Below, piece after piece: positions 45,467 through 56,015 of a DNA stretch of 64,000 bases. Location of the stretch: contig NZ_JAMXFJ010000008.1 in assembly GCF_025460805.1 (NCBI RefSeq), positions 141,728 to 205,727 on the forward strand. The letters are read 5' to 3'. The translations under genes were made by a program, and so were the position numbers. The notes under the pieces were generated by a model. That model saw only the letters and a program-made list of their open reading frames with translations. It had not been told where the DNA came from and searched no databases. Each line of letters opens with the position of its first letter. Position 1 is the stretch's first letter. The stretch comes from Microvirga sesbaniae. GTDB taxonomy: Bacteria > Pseudomonadota > Alphaproteobacteria > Rhizobiales > Beijerinckiaceae.

Positions 45467-46600
45467 ATGCACTCGATCCTCGTCATCGGGGCCGGCAAGA
45501 TCGGCTCCACCATCGTCGACATGCTTCACGAGACCGGCCACTACAGCGTCACCGTGGCGGACGCTTCGGACGCCGCCCTCGAGGCCGTCGCCAAGGATGG
45601 GGTGAAGACGCTTCAGCTCGACTTCAATGACGCGGTCGCCCTCCAGAATGCGCTCAAGGGCCATTTCGCGGTCCTGAGCGCCGCCCCCTATCACCTGACC
45701 GGCCACGTGGCCCAGGCGGCCCGCCTCGCGGACGTCAACTATTTCGACCTGACCGAGGACGTGGCCACCACCCGCATGGTGAAGGAGCTCTCCGAGGGCG
45801 CCGCCACGGCCTTCATTCCCCAATGCGGCCTCGCCCCCGGCTTCATCTCCATCGTGGCGCACGACATCGCGAGCCGCTTCGACAAGCTCGACACGGTGCG
45901 CCTGCGCGTCGGCGCCCTGCCGCAATACCCGTCCAACGCCCTGTCCTACAATCTCACCTGGAGCACGGACGGCGTCATCAACGAGTACATCGAGCGCTGC
46001 GAGGCGGTGGTCGACGGCAAACTGCGCGAGGTTCCGGCCATGGAGGAGCTCGAGGAGTTCTCCCTCGACGGCACCCGCTACGAGGCCTTCAACACCTCCG
46101 GCGGCCTCGGCACCCTGTGCGAGACGCTGGAAGGCAAGGTGCGCAACCTGAACTACAAGACCATCCGCTACCCCGGCCACTGCGCCCTGATGCGGGTCCT
46201 CCTCAACGACCTGCAGCTGCGCAACCGCCGCGAGATCCTGAAGGACATCCTGGAGAATGCGGTGCCGGCCACCATGCAGGACATGGTCATCGTCTTCGTG
46301 ACCGTGACCGGCGAGCGCGGCGGACGCTACGTACAGGAAACCTATGCCCGCAGCGTCTACGGCCAGAAGGTCGCCGGCGTCCAGCGCACGGCCATCCAGG
46401 TCACCACCGCGGCCGGAATCTGCGCCATGCTCGACCTGCTCGTGGAAGGCAAGCTGCCGAACCAGGGTTTCGTGCGCCAGGAGGAGATCGATCTCGACAC
46501 CTTCCTGGCCAATCGTTTCGGCCGCGTCTATGCGGGCGAGCGCCTGGACGAGGGCCACGAGCCGGCCGCGAAGAACATCCGCCTCGACTCGGCGGCATGA
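45467..46600 (+). CDS. Saccharopine-dehydrogenase-family oxidoreductase, probable L-lysine 6-dehydrogenase
   Basis: A 377-residue NAD(P)-dependent enzyme with the Rossmann motif 'ILVIGAGKIGSTIVDML' (4-20) and the Sacchrp_dh C-terminal domain ('QCGLAPGFISIVAHDIASRF', about 123-142). The length fits L-lysine 6-dehydrogenase of Agrobacterium and saccharopine dehydrogenase-like enzymes. Its partner downstream is an ALDH7-type dehydrogenase that would oxidise the resulting aminoadipate semialdehyde. No separate lysine-ketoglutarate reductase is present, which favours the one-step LysDH reaction. GGGAG lies before the ATG. Confidence 0.82.
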   Translation: MHSILVIGAGKIGSTIVDMLHETGHYSVTVADASDAALEAVAKDGVKTLQLDFNDAVALQNALKGHFAVLSAAPYHLTGHVAQAARLADVNYFDLTEDVATTRMVKELSEGAATAFIPQCGLAPGFISIVAHDIASRFDKLDTVRLRVGALPQYPSNALSYNLTWSTDGVINEYIERCEAVVDGKLREVPAMEELEEFSLDGTRYEAFNTSGGLGTLCETLEGKVRNLNYKTIRYPGHCALMRVLLNDLQLRNRREILKDILENAVPATMQDMVIVFVTVTGERGGRYVQETYARSVYGQKVAGVQRTAIQVTTAAGICAMLDLLVEGKLPNQGFVRQEEIDLDTFLANRFGRVYAGERLDEGHEPAAKNIRLDSAA

Positions 46601-46613
46601 GGAACTGGACTGG

Positions 46614-46639
46614 GCTCCCGCTTCACGGGAAGCGGGAGC
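46614..46639. other. Perfect hairpin between the lysine dehydrogenase and ALDH genes
   Basis: GCTCCCGCTTC (46614-46624) and GAAGCGGGAGC (46629-46639) form an 11-bp stem with loop ACGG, 13 bases behind the upstream stop. No T-run follows. It lies in a 207-base gap between two genes of one pathway, so it may shape differential expression. Confidence 0.65.
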
Positions 46640-46807
46640 GTTCCGAGTTCTTGACCATTTGGCATGACCCTATTCGGGAAAAGCAGTTCCCAGCGCGTCC
46701 GGTCATGCATTAAGACGGTGGCATGAAAGCCGCCGTCGTTTCGTTTCAACGACAAGCGAAGGTGGCGGGCCGGCATGTGCCCAAGCCCGCACCGAGGGAG
46801 ACCCACC

Positions 46808-48358
46808 ATGACCGCGAGCCTGAAACCCGTATCCTCCACGCCCGACTCCGTCGCGGACGAGGCCCGCGCCATTCTCGCGCGCCTCGGCGTGCCGGAGAGC
46901 GCCTTCGCGGCCGCCGGCCGTCCGGCCCGGTCGCCGATCACCGGCGAAGTGATCGCCCATGTGCGCGAGACCACGCCCGAGGAGGCCAAGGCCGCCATCG
47001 GCCGGGCGGATGCCGCCTTCAAGGCCTGGCGCAAGGTCCCGGCACCCAAGCGCGGCGAGTTCATCCGCCTCCTCGGCGAGGAGCTGCGCGCCGCCAAGGA
47101 CGATCTCGGCCGCCTCGTCACCCTGGAGGCGGGCAAGATCGTGTCCGAGGGTCTCGGCGAGGTTCAGGAGATGATCGACATCTGCGACTTCTCCGTCGGC
47201 CTCTCCCGCCAGCTCTACGGTCTGACCATCGCGACCGAGCGCGCCGATCACCGCATGATGGAGACCTGGCATCCGCTCGGCGTCTGCGGCGTCATCTCGG
47301 CCTTCAACTTCCCGGTGGCCGTGTGGTCCTGGAACGCGGCGCTCGCCCTCGTGTGCGGAGACAGCGTGGTGTGGAAGCCTTCTGAGAAGACCCTGCTCAC
47401 GGCGCTCGCCACGCACGCCATCGTCGAGCGCGCCGCCAAGCGCTTCGGCGGCGTGCCGGAGGGCCTGTGCGAGGTGATTCTGGGCGGCCGCGAGGTCGGC
47501 CAGGTTCTCGTCGAGGACAGCCGCGTGCCGGTTCTCTCCGCCACCGGCTCCACCGCCATGGGCCGCCAGGTCGGCCCGAAGCTCGCCGAGCGCTTCGCCC
47601 GGGCGATCCTGGAGCTCGGCGGCAACAACGCCGCCATCGTGGCGCCCTCGGCCGACCTCGATCTCGCCCTGCGCGGCATCGCGTTCGCCGCCATGGGCAC
47701 GGCGGGCCAGCGCTGCACGACCCTGCGCCGTCTCTTCGTACATGACAGCGTGTACGACCAGCTCGTGCCGCGCCTCGCAAAGGTCTATGGCAGCGTAAAG
47801 ATCGGCGATCCGCGTACCGAGGGCACGCTGGTCGGGCCGCTGATCGACAAGGCGGCCTTCGACGGCATGGAGCGCGCCCTCGACGAGGCCCGCGCGGCCG
47901 GCGGCAAGGTGCATGGCGGCGGACGCTACACCGACCTGGCGAATGACGGTTTCTATGCCCGTCCTGCGCTCGTCGAGATGCCGAGCCAGACCGGCCCGGT
48001 GACGCGCGAGACCTTCGCGCCGATCCTCTACGTGATGCGCTACTCGGATTTCGACCAGGTGATCGAGCTGCACAATGCGGTCGGCGCCGGTCTCTCCTCG
48101 TCGATCTTCACCCTCAACCTGCGCGAGGCGGAGGCCTTCGTGTCGGCCGTCGGCTCCGATTGCGGCATCGCCAACGTGAATATCGGCCCCTCGGGCGCCG
48201 AGATCGGCGGAGCCTTCGGGGGCGAGAAGGAAACGGGCGGCGGACGCGAGTCCGGCTCGGACGCCTGGAAGGCCTATATGCGCCGCGCCACCAACACGAT
48301 CAATTACGGCTCCACGCTTCCGCTCGCCCAGGGCGTGAAGTTCGACGTCGACGCCTGA
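46808..48358 (+). CDS. ALDH7-type aldehyde dehydrogenase, probable alpha-aminoadipate semialdehyde dehydrogenase
   Basis: A 516-residue NAD(P)-dependent aldehyde dehydrogenase. Active-site residues are E269 ('ILELGGNN') and C303 ('GTAGQRCTTLRR'), with 'SAFNFPVAVWSWNAALALVCG' (164-184) and 'GGEKETGGGRESGSDAWK' near the C-terminus, both typical of the ALDH7/antiquitin (AmaB, Pcd) group. It would convert aminoadipate semialdehyde to 2-aminoadipate in lysine catabolism. GGGAG precedes the ATG at 46808; the frame is open 33 bases earlier without a better start. Confidence 0.88.
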   Translation: MTASLKPVSSTPDSVADEARAILARLGVPESAFAAAGRPARSPITGEVIAHVRETTPEEAKAAIGRADAAFKAWRKVPAPKRGEFIRLLGEELRAAKDDLGRLVTLEAGKIVSEGLGEVQEMIDICDFSVGLSRQLYGLTIATERADHRMMETWHPLGVCGVISAFNFPVAVWSWNAALALVCGDSVVWKPSEKTLLTALATHAIVERAAKRFGGVPEGLCEVILGGREVGQVLVEDSRVPVLSATGSTAMGRQVGPKLAERFARAILELGGNNAAIVAPSADLDLALRGIAFAAMGTAGQRCTTLRRLFVHDSVYDQLVPRLAKVYGSVKIGDPRTEGTLVGPLIDKAAFDGMERALDEARAAGGKVHGGGRYTDLANDGFYARPALVEMPSQTGPVTRETFAPILYVMRYSDFDQVIELHNAVGAGLSSSIFTLNLREAEAFVSAVGSDCGIANVNIGPSGAEIGGAFGGEKETGGGRESGSDAWKAYMRRATNTINYGSTLPLAQGVKFDVDA

Positions 48359-48388
48359 TCCTATCAAACTCATCGAGCGGAGGGCACT

Positions 48389-48439
48389 AGAGCATCGGAC
48401 GGAAAAGTGGATCCGGTTTTCCGTTCTGACCGATGCTCT
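48389..48439. repeat. Family-B palindromic repeat, copy 1
   Basis: AGAGCATCGGACGGAAAAGT at one end and CCGATGCTCT at the other form a long imperfect hairpin with GGATCC-like centre. It lies directly behind the ALDH gene and 12 bases before a second copy. Confidence 0.75.
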
Positions 48440-48450
48440 CATCCAAGAAG

Positions 48451-48504
48451 AAAGCATCGGATGGATCCCAAAAGTGCAAGTCCACTTTTGGGTCCGATGC
48501 TTTA
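48451..48504. repeat. Family-B palindromic repeat, copy 2
   Basis: AAAGCATCGGATGGATCCCA... pairs with ...TGGGTCCGATGCTTTA; the inner part CAAAAGTGcaagtCCACTTTTG forms a second perfect arm. Tandem with copy 1 in the 189-base gap before the ThDP enzyme gene. Confidence 0.78.
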
Positions 48505-48547
48505 GCCCTCCGTTTTGTTATCGGCCCTCTTAATTCACGAGCCCTCC

Positions 48548-50227
48548 ATGACAGCGCCCTCCCGCACCGGCGGCCAGATTCTTGTCGATCAGCTTAACCT
48601 GCATGGGGTCGATCACATCTTCTGCGTGCCGGGCGAGAGCTATCTGGCCGCCTTGGATGCCTTGCACGATGCGAACATCACCGTGACGGTGTGCCGCCAG
48701 GAAGGCGGCGCCGCCATGATGGCGGAGGCCTACGGCAAGCTCACCGGACGCCCGGGCATCTGCTTCGTCACCCGCGGCCCCGGCGCAACGAACGCCTCGC
48801 CCGGCATCCATATCGCCAAGCAGGATTCCACCCCGATGATCCTGTTCGTCGGCCAGATCGAGCGCGGCATGCGCGAGCGCGAGGCGTTCCAGGAACTCGA
48901 TTACCGGGCAGCCTTCGGTCCGCTCGCCAAATGGGCCACCGAGGTGGACGATCCGGCACGCTTCCCCGAGATCGTTTCGCGCGCCTTCCATGTGGCGACC
49001 TCCGGCCGCCCCGGCCCGGTCGTGATCGCGCTGCCGGAAGACGTTCTCACCGAGATGGCCGCGGTCGCCGACGCGCCGCGCTACCAGGTCATCGAGACCC
49101 ATCCGGGACTGACGCAGATGGCGGAGCTGCAGAAGCTGCTGCACGGCGCGAAGAAGCCGATCGCCCTTCTCGGCGGCAGCCGCTGGTCCGAGGTCGCCGT
49201 CCAGCGCTTCGTGCGCTTCGCCGAGCGCTTCGAGCTGCCCGTCGCCTGCACGTTCCGCCGCCAGATGCTGTTTCCGGCCGATCATGCCTCCTATATCGGC
49301 GACCTCGGCCTCGGCGTGAATCCGAAGCTTCTCGCGCGCATCAAGGAGGCCGACCTCGTCCTGCTCGTCGGCGGCCGCCTGTCGGAGATTCCGAGCCAGG
49401 CCTATACGCTTCTCGACATTCCCGCGCCGCAGCAGACCCTGGTGCATGTCCATCCCGATCCGAGCGAGCTCGGCCGCGTCTATGCTCCGCACCTTGCCAT
49501 CAACGCCTCGCCGGTCGCCTTCACGGCGGCGCTGGAAGGCGTGCATCCGCCAGCCTCTCTGCCCTGGAGCGAGGGCACGCAAACCGCCCATGCGGACTAT
49601 CTGGCCTGGAGCGATCCGAGCGCCATCCGCACCGCGGGCGGCCTGCAGATGGGCGAGGTGATGGCTCACCTGCGCAAGGTGATGCCGTCCGACACGATCT
49701 TCTGCAACGGCGCCGGAAACTTCGCCACCTGGGTGCACCGTTTCTGGCCCTTCCGCGAGTACGGCACGCAGCTTGCGCCCACGTCCGGCTCCATGGGCTA
49801 CGGCGTCCCCGCCGCGGTCGGCGCCAAGCGCATCCGGCCCGACAGCCCCGTGGTGGTGTTCGCCGGCGACGGCGACTTTCTCATGAACGGGCAGGAATTC
49901 GCCACCGCCGTGCAGTACGACTTGCCGATCCTGGTGATCCTGCTCGACAACGGCATGTACGGCACGATCCGCATGCACCAGGAGCGGGAATATCCCGGCC
50001 GTGTCTCGGCCACCATGCTGAAGAACCCCGACTTCGCGGCCTACGCCAAGGCCTTCGGCGGCTATGGCGAGCGGGTGACGAACACGGAGGAGTTCGGCCC
50101 CGCCCTGCAGCGTGCGCTCACCTCCAGCAAGCCGGCGATCCTCCATTGCATCATCGACCCGGAAGTCATCACGCCCACCATGTCGCTCTCGGCGATCCGC
50201 GACAAGGCGCTGGCCGGGAAGAAGTAG
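48548..50227 (+). CDS. Thiamine-diphosphate-dependent enzyme (acetolactate-synthase-like)
   Basis: A 559-residue three-domain ThDP enzyme. The catalytic Glu is E52 ('CRQEGGAAMMAEAYG'); the ThDP/Mg motif begins at about G440 ('GDGDFLMNGQEFATAVQYD') and ends in 'LLDNGMYG'. The middle domain keeps a nucleotide-binding-like pattern ('LLGGSRWSEVAV'). It belongs to the broad AHAS/glyoxylate carboligase/oxalyl-CoA decarboxylase/sulfoacetaldehyde acetyltransferase superfamily. No regulatory small subunit follows, so it is unlikely to be biosynthetic AHAS. The ATG at 48548 is used; an in-frame TTG lies 33 bases earlier. The substrate is not assigned. Confidence 0.85.
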   Translation: MTAPSRTGGQILVDQLNLHGVDHIFCVPGESYLAALDALHDANITVTVCRQEGGAAMMAEAYGKLTGRPGICFVTRGPGATNASPGIHIAKQDSTPMILFVGQIERGMREREAFQELDYRAAFGPLAKWATEVDDPARFPEIVSRAFHVATSGRPGPVVIALPEDVLTEMAAVADAPRYQVIETHPGLTQMAELQKLLHGAKKPIALLGGSRWSEVAVQRFVRFAERFELPVACTFRRQMLFPADHASYIGDLGLGVNPKLLARIKEADLVLLVGGRLSEIPSQAYTLLDIPAPQQTLVHVHPDPSELGRVYAPHLAINASPVAFTAALEGVHPPASLPWSEGTQTAHADYLAWSDPSAIRTAGGLQMGEVMAHLRKVMPSDTIFCNGAGNFATWVHRFWPFREYGTQLAPTSGSMGYGVPAAVGAKRIRPDSPVVVFAGDGDFLMNGQEFATAVQYDLPILVILLDNGMYGTIRMHQEREYPGRVSATMLKNPDFAAYAKAFGGYGERVTNTEEFGPALQRALTSSKPAILHCIIDPEVITPTMSLSAIRDKALAGKK

Positions 50228-50278
50228 GCGCCGTCCTTGCAAAGGCCTCGGACCAAGTCCGGCCGGGAACTCACACGC

Positions 50279-50340
50279 ACGTCATCACCGGGCTTGTCCC
50301 GGTGATCCCGATTGCCTGAAGCGCCGCGCCTCACCGCGCT
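50279..50340. repeat. Family-A repeat, left half
   Basis: ACGTCATCACCGGGCTTGTC with the small hairpin CACCGGGCTTGTCCCGGTG, then GAAGCGCCGCGCCTC; the right arm is replaced by a family-B element that begins at 50341. Confidence 0.72.
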
Positions 50341-50395
50341 AGAGCATCGGATGGATCCCAAACGGGCAAGTCCACTTTTCACGTCCGATGCTTTA
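50341..50395. repeat. Family-B palindromic repeat, copy 3
   Basis: AGAGCATCGGATGGATCCCA at the left and GTCCGATGCTTTA at the right. It abuts the family-A half element, forming a mosaic that fills the 221-base gap between the ThDP enzyme and the convergent hydrolase. A further small inverted repeat, GGCCGGGACGAGTCCGGCC, follows at about 50401-50419. Confidence 0.78.
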
Positions 50396-50448
50396 AGATG
50401 GCCGGGACGAGTCCGGCCATAAAGCTGTGAGATGTCGAAGATCTCCGG

Positions 50449-51048
50449 TCAGCCGTTCCCGGCCTTCGCTGCGCGGCCCGGGCACGATTCCATCGCAGCC
50501 TCGAAGGCCTCGCTCGCCGGCCTGACCCGGATCGCCGCGTTTCCGGCATCGAACCCGTCGAGCAGAGTGTTGTGGTGATCGACGATCTGCTCGACGGTCA
50601 GCGACGGCATGTCGGCCGTGGTATGGGCGTCGGCCACGAGCGTGACGTCATAGCCGAGGCTCACGGCGCGCCGGCAGGTGGTGTCGACGCAGTACTGCGT
50701 CATGAGACCGGCGACGACGAGATGCCTGACGCCCCGGCCTGCAAGAACCGCCTGAAAATCCGTCTTGTAGAAGGAATCGCAGGCCGTCTTGCCGACCACG
50801 AGATCGTCGGCCGTCCGGCCGAGATCCCCGCAGATCTCCCAGCCGGGCGTGCCGGTTTCGAGACGATGCCCAGGCTCTCCGGCATGCTGGACGAAGATGA
50901 TCGGCACACCCTGGCGCCGGGCCTCGCCCACGAGCCCGAAAATCCGGCGTCGCACCTCGTCGAAGCGCTGCCGCACCGCGGGACGCTCCGTGCCCTTGGC
51001 GGGAAGAATTCCCGCCTGCACGTCGATGATGACGAGAGCCTTCGCCAT
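50449..51048 (-). CDS. Isochorismatase-family cysteine hydrolase
   Basis: A 199-residue hydrolase of the isochorismatase/nicotinamidase fold. The triad fits D9 ('LVIIDVQAGIL'), K87 ('VVGKTACDSF') and C120 ('MTQYCVDTTCRRA'). Substrates in the family include nicotinamide, isochorismate, N-carbamoylsarcosine and biuret; none can be chosen here. The much longer open frame upstream is antisense noise through transaldolase; the Met at 51048 is the natural start. It lies five bases behind the transaldolase gene and is probably co-transcribed with it. Confidence 0.87.
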   Translation of the reverse strand: MAKALVIIDVQAGILPAKGTERPAVRQRFDEVRRRIFGLVGEARRQGVPIIFVQHAGEPGHRLETGTPGWEICGDLGRTADDLVVGKTACDSFYKTDFQAVLAGRGVRHLVVAGLMTQYCVDTTCRRAVSLGYDVTLVADAHTTADMPSLTVEQIVDHHNTLLDGFDAGNAAIRVRPASEAFEAAMESCPGRAAKAGNG

Positions 51049-51053
51049 CGCGA

Positions 51054-52025
51054 TCAGGCCGCCTTGGCTTCCTCGAGGCGCCGGGCCACGAGGGTGCGCA
51101 AGGAGCGCAGATCCTTCACGAAGGAGCGGATGCCCTCGGCGAGCTTTTCGGTCGCCATGGCGTCCTCGTTCAGGGCGAAGCGGAAGCTCTTCTCGTCGAG
51201 GCGGGCGGGCGGCTGGATCGTCTCCACATCGTCCGGCGACAGCCTGCGCGGCAACTCGCCCTGCGCGTTCGCCAGCTCGTCCAGAAGCGCGGGCGAGATG
51301 GTGAGGCGGTCGCAGCCGGCCAGCGCCTCGATCTCGCCGATATTGCGGAAGGAGGCGCCCATCACGACGGTCTTGATGCCCTGCGCCTTGTACGACGCAT
51401 AGATGTTGCGCACCGAGACCACGCCCGGATCGGTCTCGCCCGTATAGGGCCCGCCGCCCGCCTTCACGTGCCAGTCCAGGATGCGGCCGACGAAGGGGGA
51501 GATCAGGAACACGCCCGCCTCCGCGCAGGCCTGGGCCTGAACCTGGGAGAACAGGAGCGTGAGGTTGCAGTCGATGCCTTCCTTCTGGAGGATCTCGGCC
51601 GCGCGGATACCCTCCCAGGTCGAGGCGATCTTGATCAGGACTTTGTCGCGCGAGACCCCGCGCTCCTCGTAGTCCTTGATGATGCTCCGCGCCGTCTTCA
51701 CGGTGGCGTCCGTGTCGAAGGACAGGTCGGCATCCACCTCCGTCGAGACCCGGCCCGGCACGATCCCGGCCAGCTCGGCCCCGAAGGCAACCGCGAGCCG
51801 GTCGCAGATCGCCGCCACCACGGCCTCGCGGGCACCGCCCTGCTTGCGGCCCCAGGCGAGGGCCTCCTCGAGGAGGTGCCCATAGGCCGGAATTTCGACC
51901 GCCTTCAGGAGGAGGGTCGGGTTGGTGGTGCAGTCCTGCGGCTTGAGGCGGCGCACCGCGTCGAGGTCGCCCGTGTCGGCGACGACGACCGTCATAGCGC
52001 GCAATTGGTCGAGCTTGGAGGGCAT
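51054..52025 (-). CDS. tal: Transaldolase
   Basis: A 323-residue pentose-phosphate enzyme transferring a dihydroxyacetone unit between sugar phosphates. The Schiff-base Lys is K132 ('[16 protein letters not shown]'), at the same position as in E. coli TalB; '[12 protein letters not shown]' (31-42) is the N-terminal family motif. The length and '[11 protein letters not shown]' segment mark the classic TalA/B type, not the short TAL-like form. GGAG lies eight bases before the ATG at 52025. Confidence 0.94.
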   Translation of the reverse strand: MPSKLDQLRAMTVVVADTGDLDAVRRLKPQDCTTNPTLLLKAVEIPAYGHLLEEALAWGRKQGGAREAVVAAICDRLAVAFGAELAGIVPGRVSTEVDADLSFDTDATVKTARSIIKDYEERGVSRDKVLIKIASTWEGIRAAEILQKEGIDCNLTLLFSQVQAQACAEAGVFLISPFVGRILDWHVKAGGGPYTGETDPGVVSVRNIYASYKAQGIKTVVMGASFRNIGEIEALAGCDRLTISPALLDELANAQGELPRRLSPDDVETIQPPARLDEKSFRFALNEDAMATEKLAEGIRSFVKDLRSLRTLVARRLEEAKAA

Positions 52026-52139
52026 CGGGGATCTCCGTGGGTTTGTCCTTTGGGTCTGACTTAGTCCCATAACAAGGCGACGTGAAGCCCTTGAGACTGT
52101 GACACCCATTTTCCCTCACCCTGACGATCAAACCTCCCC

Positions 52140-52230
52140 GTCGGGGCCGGGCTTGTCCCGGGCATCCCGATTCAGAAATACGCGGCGCTCCGAACGAGCG
52201 GGATCACCGGCACAAGGCCGGTGATGACGT
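52140..52230. repeat. Family-A intergenic palindromic repeat
   Basis: The left arm GTCGGGGCCGGGCTTGTCCC has changed ends; the centre is TACGCGGCGCTCC; the right arm GGGATCACCGGCACAAGGCC continues to GGTGATGACGT. It lies between transaldolase and the LysR gene (both minus strand). Confidence 0.78.
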
Positions 52231-52249
52231 AGCGGCAGGAAGCAGCCTC

Positions 52250-53140
52250 TCACACGAACAGCCCCCGGTTGGCCCGGACCCGGCTCAGGATGAAGGAATA
52301 GACCTCCTCCACCCGGCGCAGGGACCGCACGTCCGCATGGGTGACCAGCCAGTAGGTGCGCAGGTAGGACACTTCGGGCAGCACGACCCGGAGCTCCGGG
52401 AACTGGCGCACCGCGTAGTCATGCAGGATGCCGATGCCCACGCCGGCGCGAACCGCTTCGGCCTGCGCCACCACGCTGGCGCACTCGAACCGGCGAGCGG
52501 TGTATTTCTCCAGGGCGGAGAAGTAGTCGAGCACCGGGCTGTAGAGCAGGTCCGCCACATAGGTGACGAGGGTCTTGCCGGACAGGTCGGCGAGCTCCGT
52601 CAGCGGCCCGTGCCGGTCGAGATAGGCCTGCGAGGCATAGAGCCTCAGGCGGTAATCGGTGAGCTTGCGCGACACGAGGCGCCCTTCGGTCGGCTGCTCC
52701 AGGGTCACGGCGATATCGGCCTCGCGCTTGGAGAGCGAGAAGGTGCGCGGCAGCGCCACGAGCTGCAGGGTGAGGCCCGGATGGCGCTCGGCCAGGGCCC
52801 CGAGCTCTGGGGCGAGGAAATAGGTGCCGATCCCGTCCGGCGCGCCGATGCGCACGGTGCCCGACAGTGCGAGATCCGCGCCGCCGAGCTCGCTCGCCAC
52901 GGAGAGGGCCTGGGTCTCCATGGTTTCGGCATGCTTCAGGAGCCGCTCGCCCTGCTCGGTCAGGGTGTAGCCCTGGGGGCTGCGTTCGAACAGCTTGGCC
53001 TTCAGGGCCGCTTCGAGGGCCGAAATGCGCCGGGACACGGTGGTGTGGTCGGCCTCGAGCTGGCGCGCCGCCACGGTGAGTCGGCCGGCGCGGGCGACAG
53101 CGAGGAAGAAGCGGAGGTCGTCCCAATCGAATGCGCTCAT
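52250..53140 (-). CDS. LysR-type transcriptional regulator
   Basis: A 296-residue regulator: N-terminal winged HTH ('FFLAVARAGRLTVAARQLEADHTTVSRRISALE', about 11-43) and a C-terminal effector domain of periplasmic-binding fold. It is divergent from mmsA with a 131-base interval that holds inverted arms TCGCAC (53179-53184) and GTGCGA (53212-53217), a possible operator. This placement suggests control of the valine-catabolic operon, though LysR regulators of this short-helix subtype often act elsewhere. The Met at 53140 starts the HTH at the usual distance; an upstream Met would add 21 unlikely residues. Confidence 0.9.
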   Translation of the reverse strand: MSAFDWDDLRFFLAVARAGRLTVAARQLEADHTTVSRRISALEAALKAKLFERSPQGYTLTEQGERLLKHAETMETQALSVASELGGADLALSGTVRIGAPDGIGTYFLAPELGALAERHPGLTLQLVALPRTFSLSKREADIAVTLEQPTEGRLVSRKLTDYRLRLYASQAYLDRHGPLTELADLSGKTLVTYVADLLYSPVLDYFSALEKYTARRFECASVVAQAEAVRAGVGIGILHDYAVRQFPELRVVLPEVSYLRTYWLVTHADVRSLRRVEEVYSFILSRVRANRGLFV

Positions 53141-53271
53141 GCCGCCCCCTGACACAGCCCCCTGACACATTGGCGTTTTCGCACAACGGTGCTTCGGTTT
53201 CACCCATAGTCGTGCGATTTCAACAATGATAGAAGAGGCTCACGAAAAGATATCCTTGAGGAGGAAACGCC

Positions 53272-54768
<1,497 letters not shown>

Positions 54769-54778
54769 GTCGGCACGC

Positions 54779-54804
54779 ATGGCCGGGGGCTCGCTCCCGG
54801 CCAT
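54779..54804 (+). terminator. Hairpin behind mmsA
   Basis: ATGGCCGGG and CCCGGCCAT form a 9-bp stem with an 8-base loop, ten bases behind mmsA, followed by TGTGTTTCT. It is a weak terminator or a processing/stability element between mmsA and the dehydrogenase gene. The sequence resembles a half arm of the family-A repeats. Confidence 0.55.
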
Positions 54805-54863
54805 TGTGTTTCTAGATCCAAAGTCGGGGTGCACAACCTCCGGCGCCATGACGATTGAGGACC

Positions 54864-56015
54864 ATGACCCAGTTCTCCCTCACCGACGATCAAATCGCCG
54901 TCCGCGACATGGCTTTGGCCTTCGCGGCGGACAACCTTGCTCCTCACGCCCTCGAATGGGACGAGAAGAAGCATTTTCCCGTGGACGTGATGCGCGAGGC
55001 GGCAGCCCTCGGCATGGCGGCGATCTACACCCGCGACGACGTGGGCGGATCGGGCATGACGCGCCTCGACGCGGCGCTCATATTCGAGGCGCTCGCCACC
55101 GGCTGCCCGGCCGTGTCGGCCTATCTGTCGATCCACAACATGGCAACCTGGATGATCGACCGGTACGGCTCCGAGGAGCAGCGCCAGCGCTACATCCCGC
55201 GCCTCGTCACCATGGAGCTGATCGCGAGCTACTGCCTGACCGAGCCGGGCTCGGGCTCCGATGCGGCCGCGCTGAAGACCAAAGCGGTGCGCGACGGCGA
55301 CCATTACGTGGTCAACGGCGTCAAGCAGTTCATCTCCGGCGCCGGCACCTCCGACATCTACGTCACCATGGTGCGCACGGGCGAGGATGGCCCGTCCGGC
55401 ATCTCGACCCTCGTGATCGAAAAGGACATGCCGGGCGTGTCCTTCGGCGCGCAGGAGAAGAAGATGGGCTGGAACGCGCAGCCCACCGCTGCGGTGATCT
55501 TCGAGGACGTGCGCGTTCCGCTCGCCAACCGCCTGTCCGACGAGGGCATGGGGTTCAAGATCGCCATGTCGGGCCTCGACGGCGGACGCCTCAATATCGG
55601 CGCCTGCTCGCTCGGCGGCGCTCAGGCGGCGCTCGACAAGGCGCTTGCCTACACGGCGGACCGCAAGGCCTTCGGCAAGCGCATCGCGGACTTCCAGGCG
55701 CTCCAGTTCAAGCTCGCCGACATGGCCACCGAGCTCGAATGCGCGCGCACTTTCCTGTGGCGCGCAGCCTCTGCGCTCGACGCCAAGGCGCTCGATGCCA
55801 CGAAGCTCTGCGCCATGGCCAAGCGCATGGCGACCGACGTGGGGTTCCAGGTGGCGAACGACGCCCTGCAGCTCCACGGCGGCTACGGCTATCTGGCCGA
55901 TTACGGCGTCGAGAAGATCGTGCGCGACCTGCGCGTCCATCAGATTCTCGAGGGCACCAACGAGATCATGCGACTGATCGTGGCGCGCGATCTGGTGGGG
56001 CGCGGCAATCGATGA
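54864..56015 (+). CDS. Acyl-CoA dehydrogenase, probable isobutyryl-CoA dehydrogenase
   Basis: A 383-residue flavoprotein. 'CLTEPGSGSDAAALKTKAV' (about 125-143) and 'GVKQFISGAGTSD' bind FAD/substrate; the catalytic base is the Glu in 'HQILEGTNEIMRLI' near residue 364. Position between mmsA and mmsB points to isobutyryl-CoA of valine breakdown. GAGG lies five bases before the ATG at 54864; a TTG nine bases earlier is in frame. Its stop overlaps the next ATG by four bases. Confidence 0.92.
   Translation: MTQFSLTDDQIAVRDMALAFAADNLAPHALEWDEKKHFPVDVMREAAALGMAAIYTRDDVGGSGMTRLDAALIFEALATGCPAVSAYLSIHNMATWMIDRYGSEEQRQRYIPRLVTMELIASYCLTEPGSGSDAAALKTKAVRDGDHYVVNGVKQFISGAGTSDIYVTMVRTGEDGPSGISTLVIEKDMPGVSFGAQEKKMGWNAQPTAAVIFEDVRVPLANRLSDEGMGFKIAMSGLDGGRLNIGACSLGGAQAALDKALAYTADRKAFGKRIADFQALQFKLADMATELECARTFLWRAASALDAKALDATKLCAMAKRMATDVGFQVANDALQLHGGYGYLADYGVEKIVRDLRVHQILEGTNEIMRLIVARDLVGRGNR

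Noticed and set aside
45356..46558. A long N-terminal extension of the Lrp regulator.
   Set aside because: It runs antisense through the saccharopine-dehydrogenase-like gene. The regulator is complete from 45355 at normal family length.
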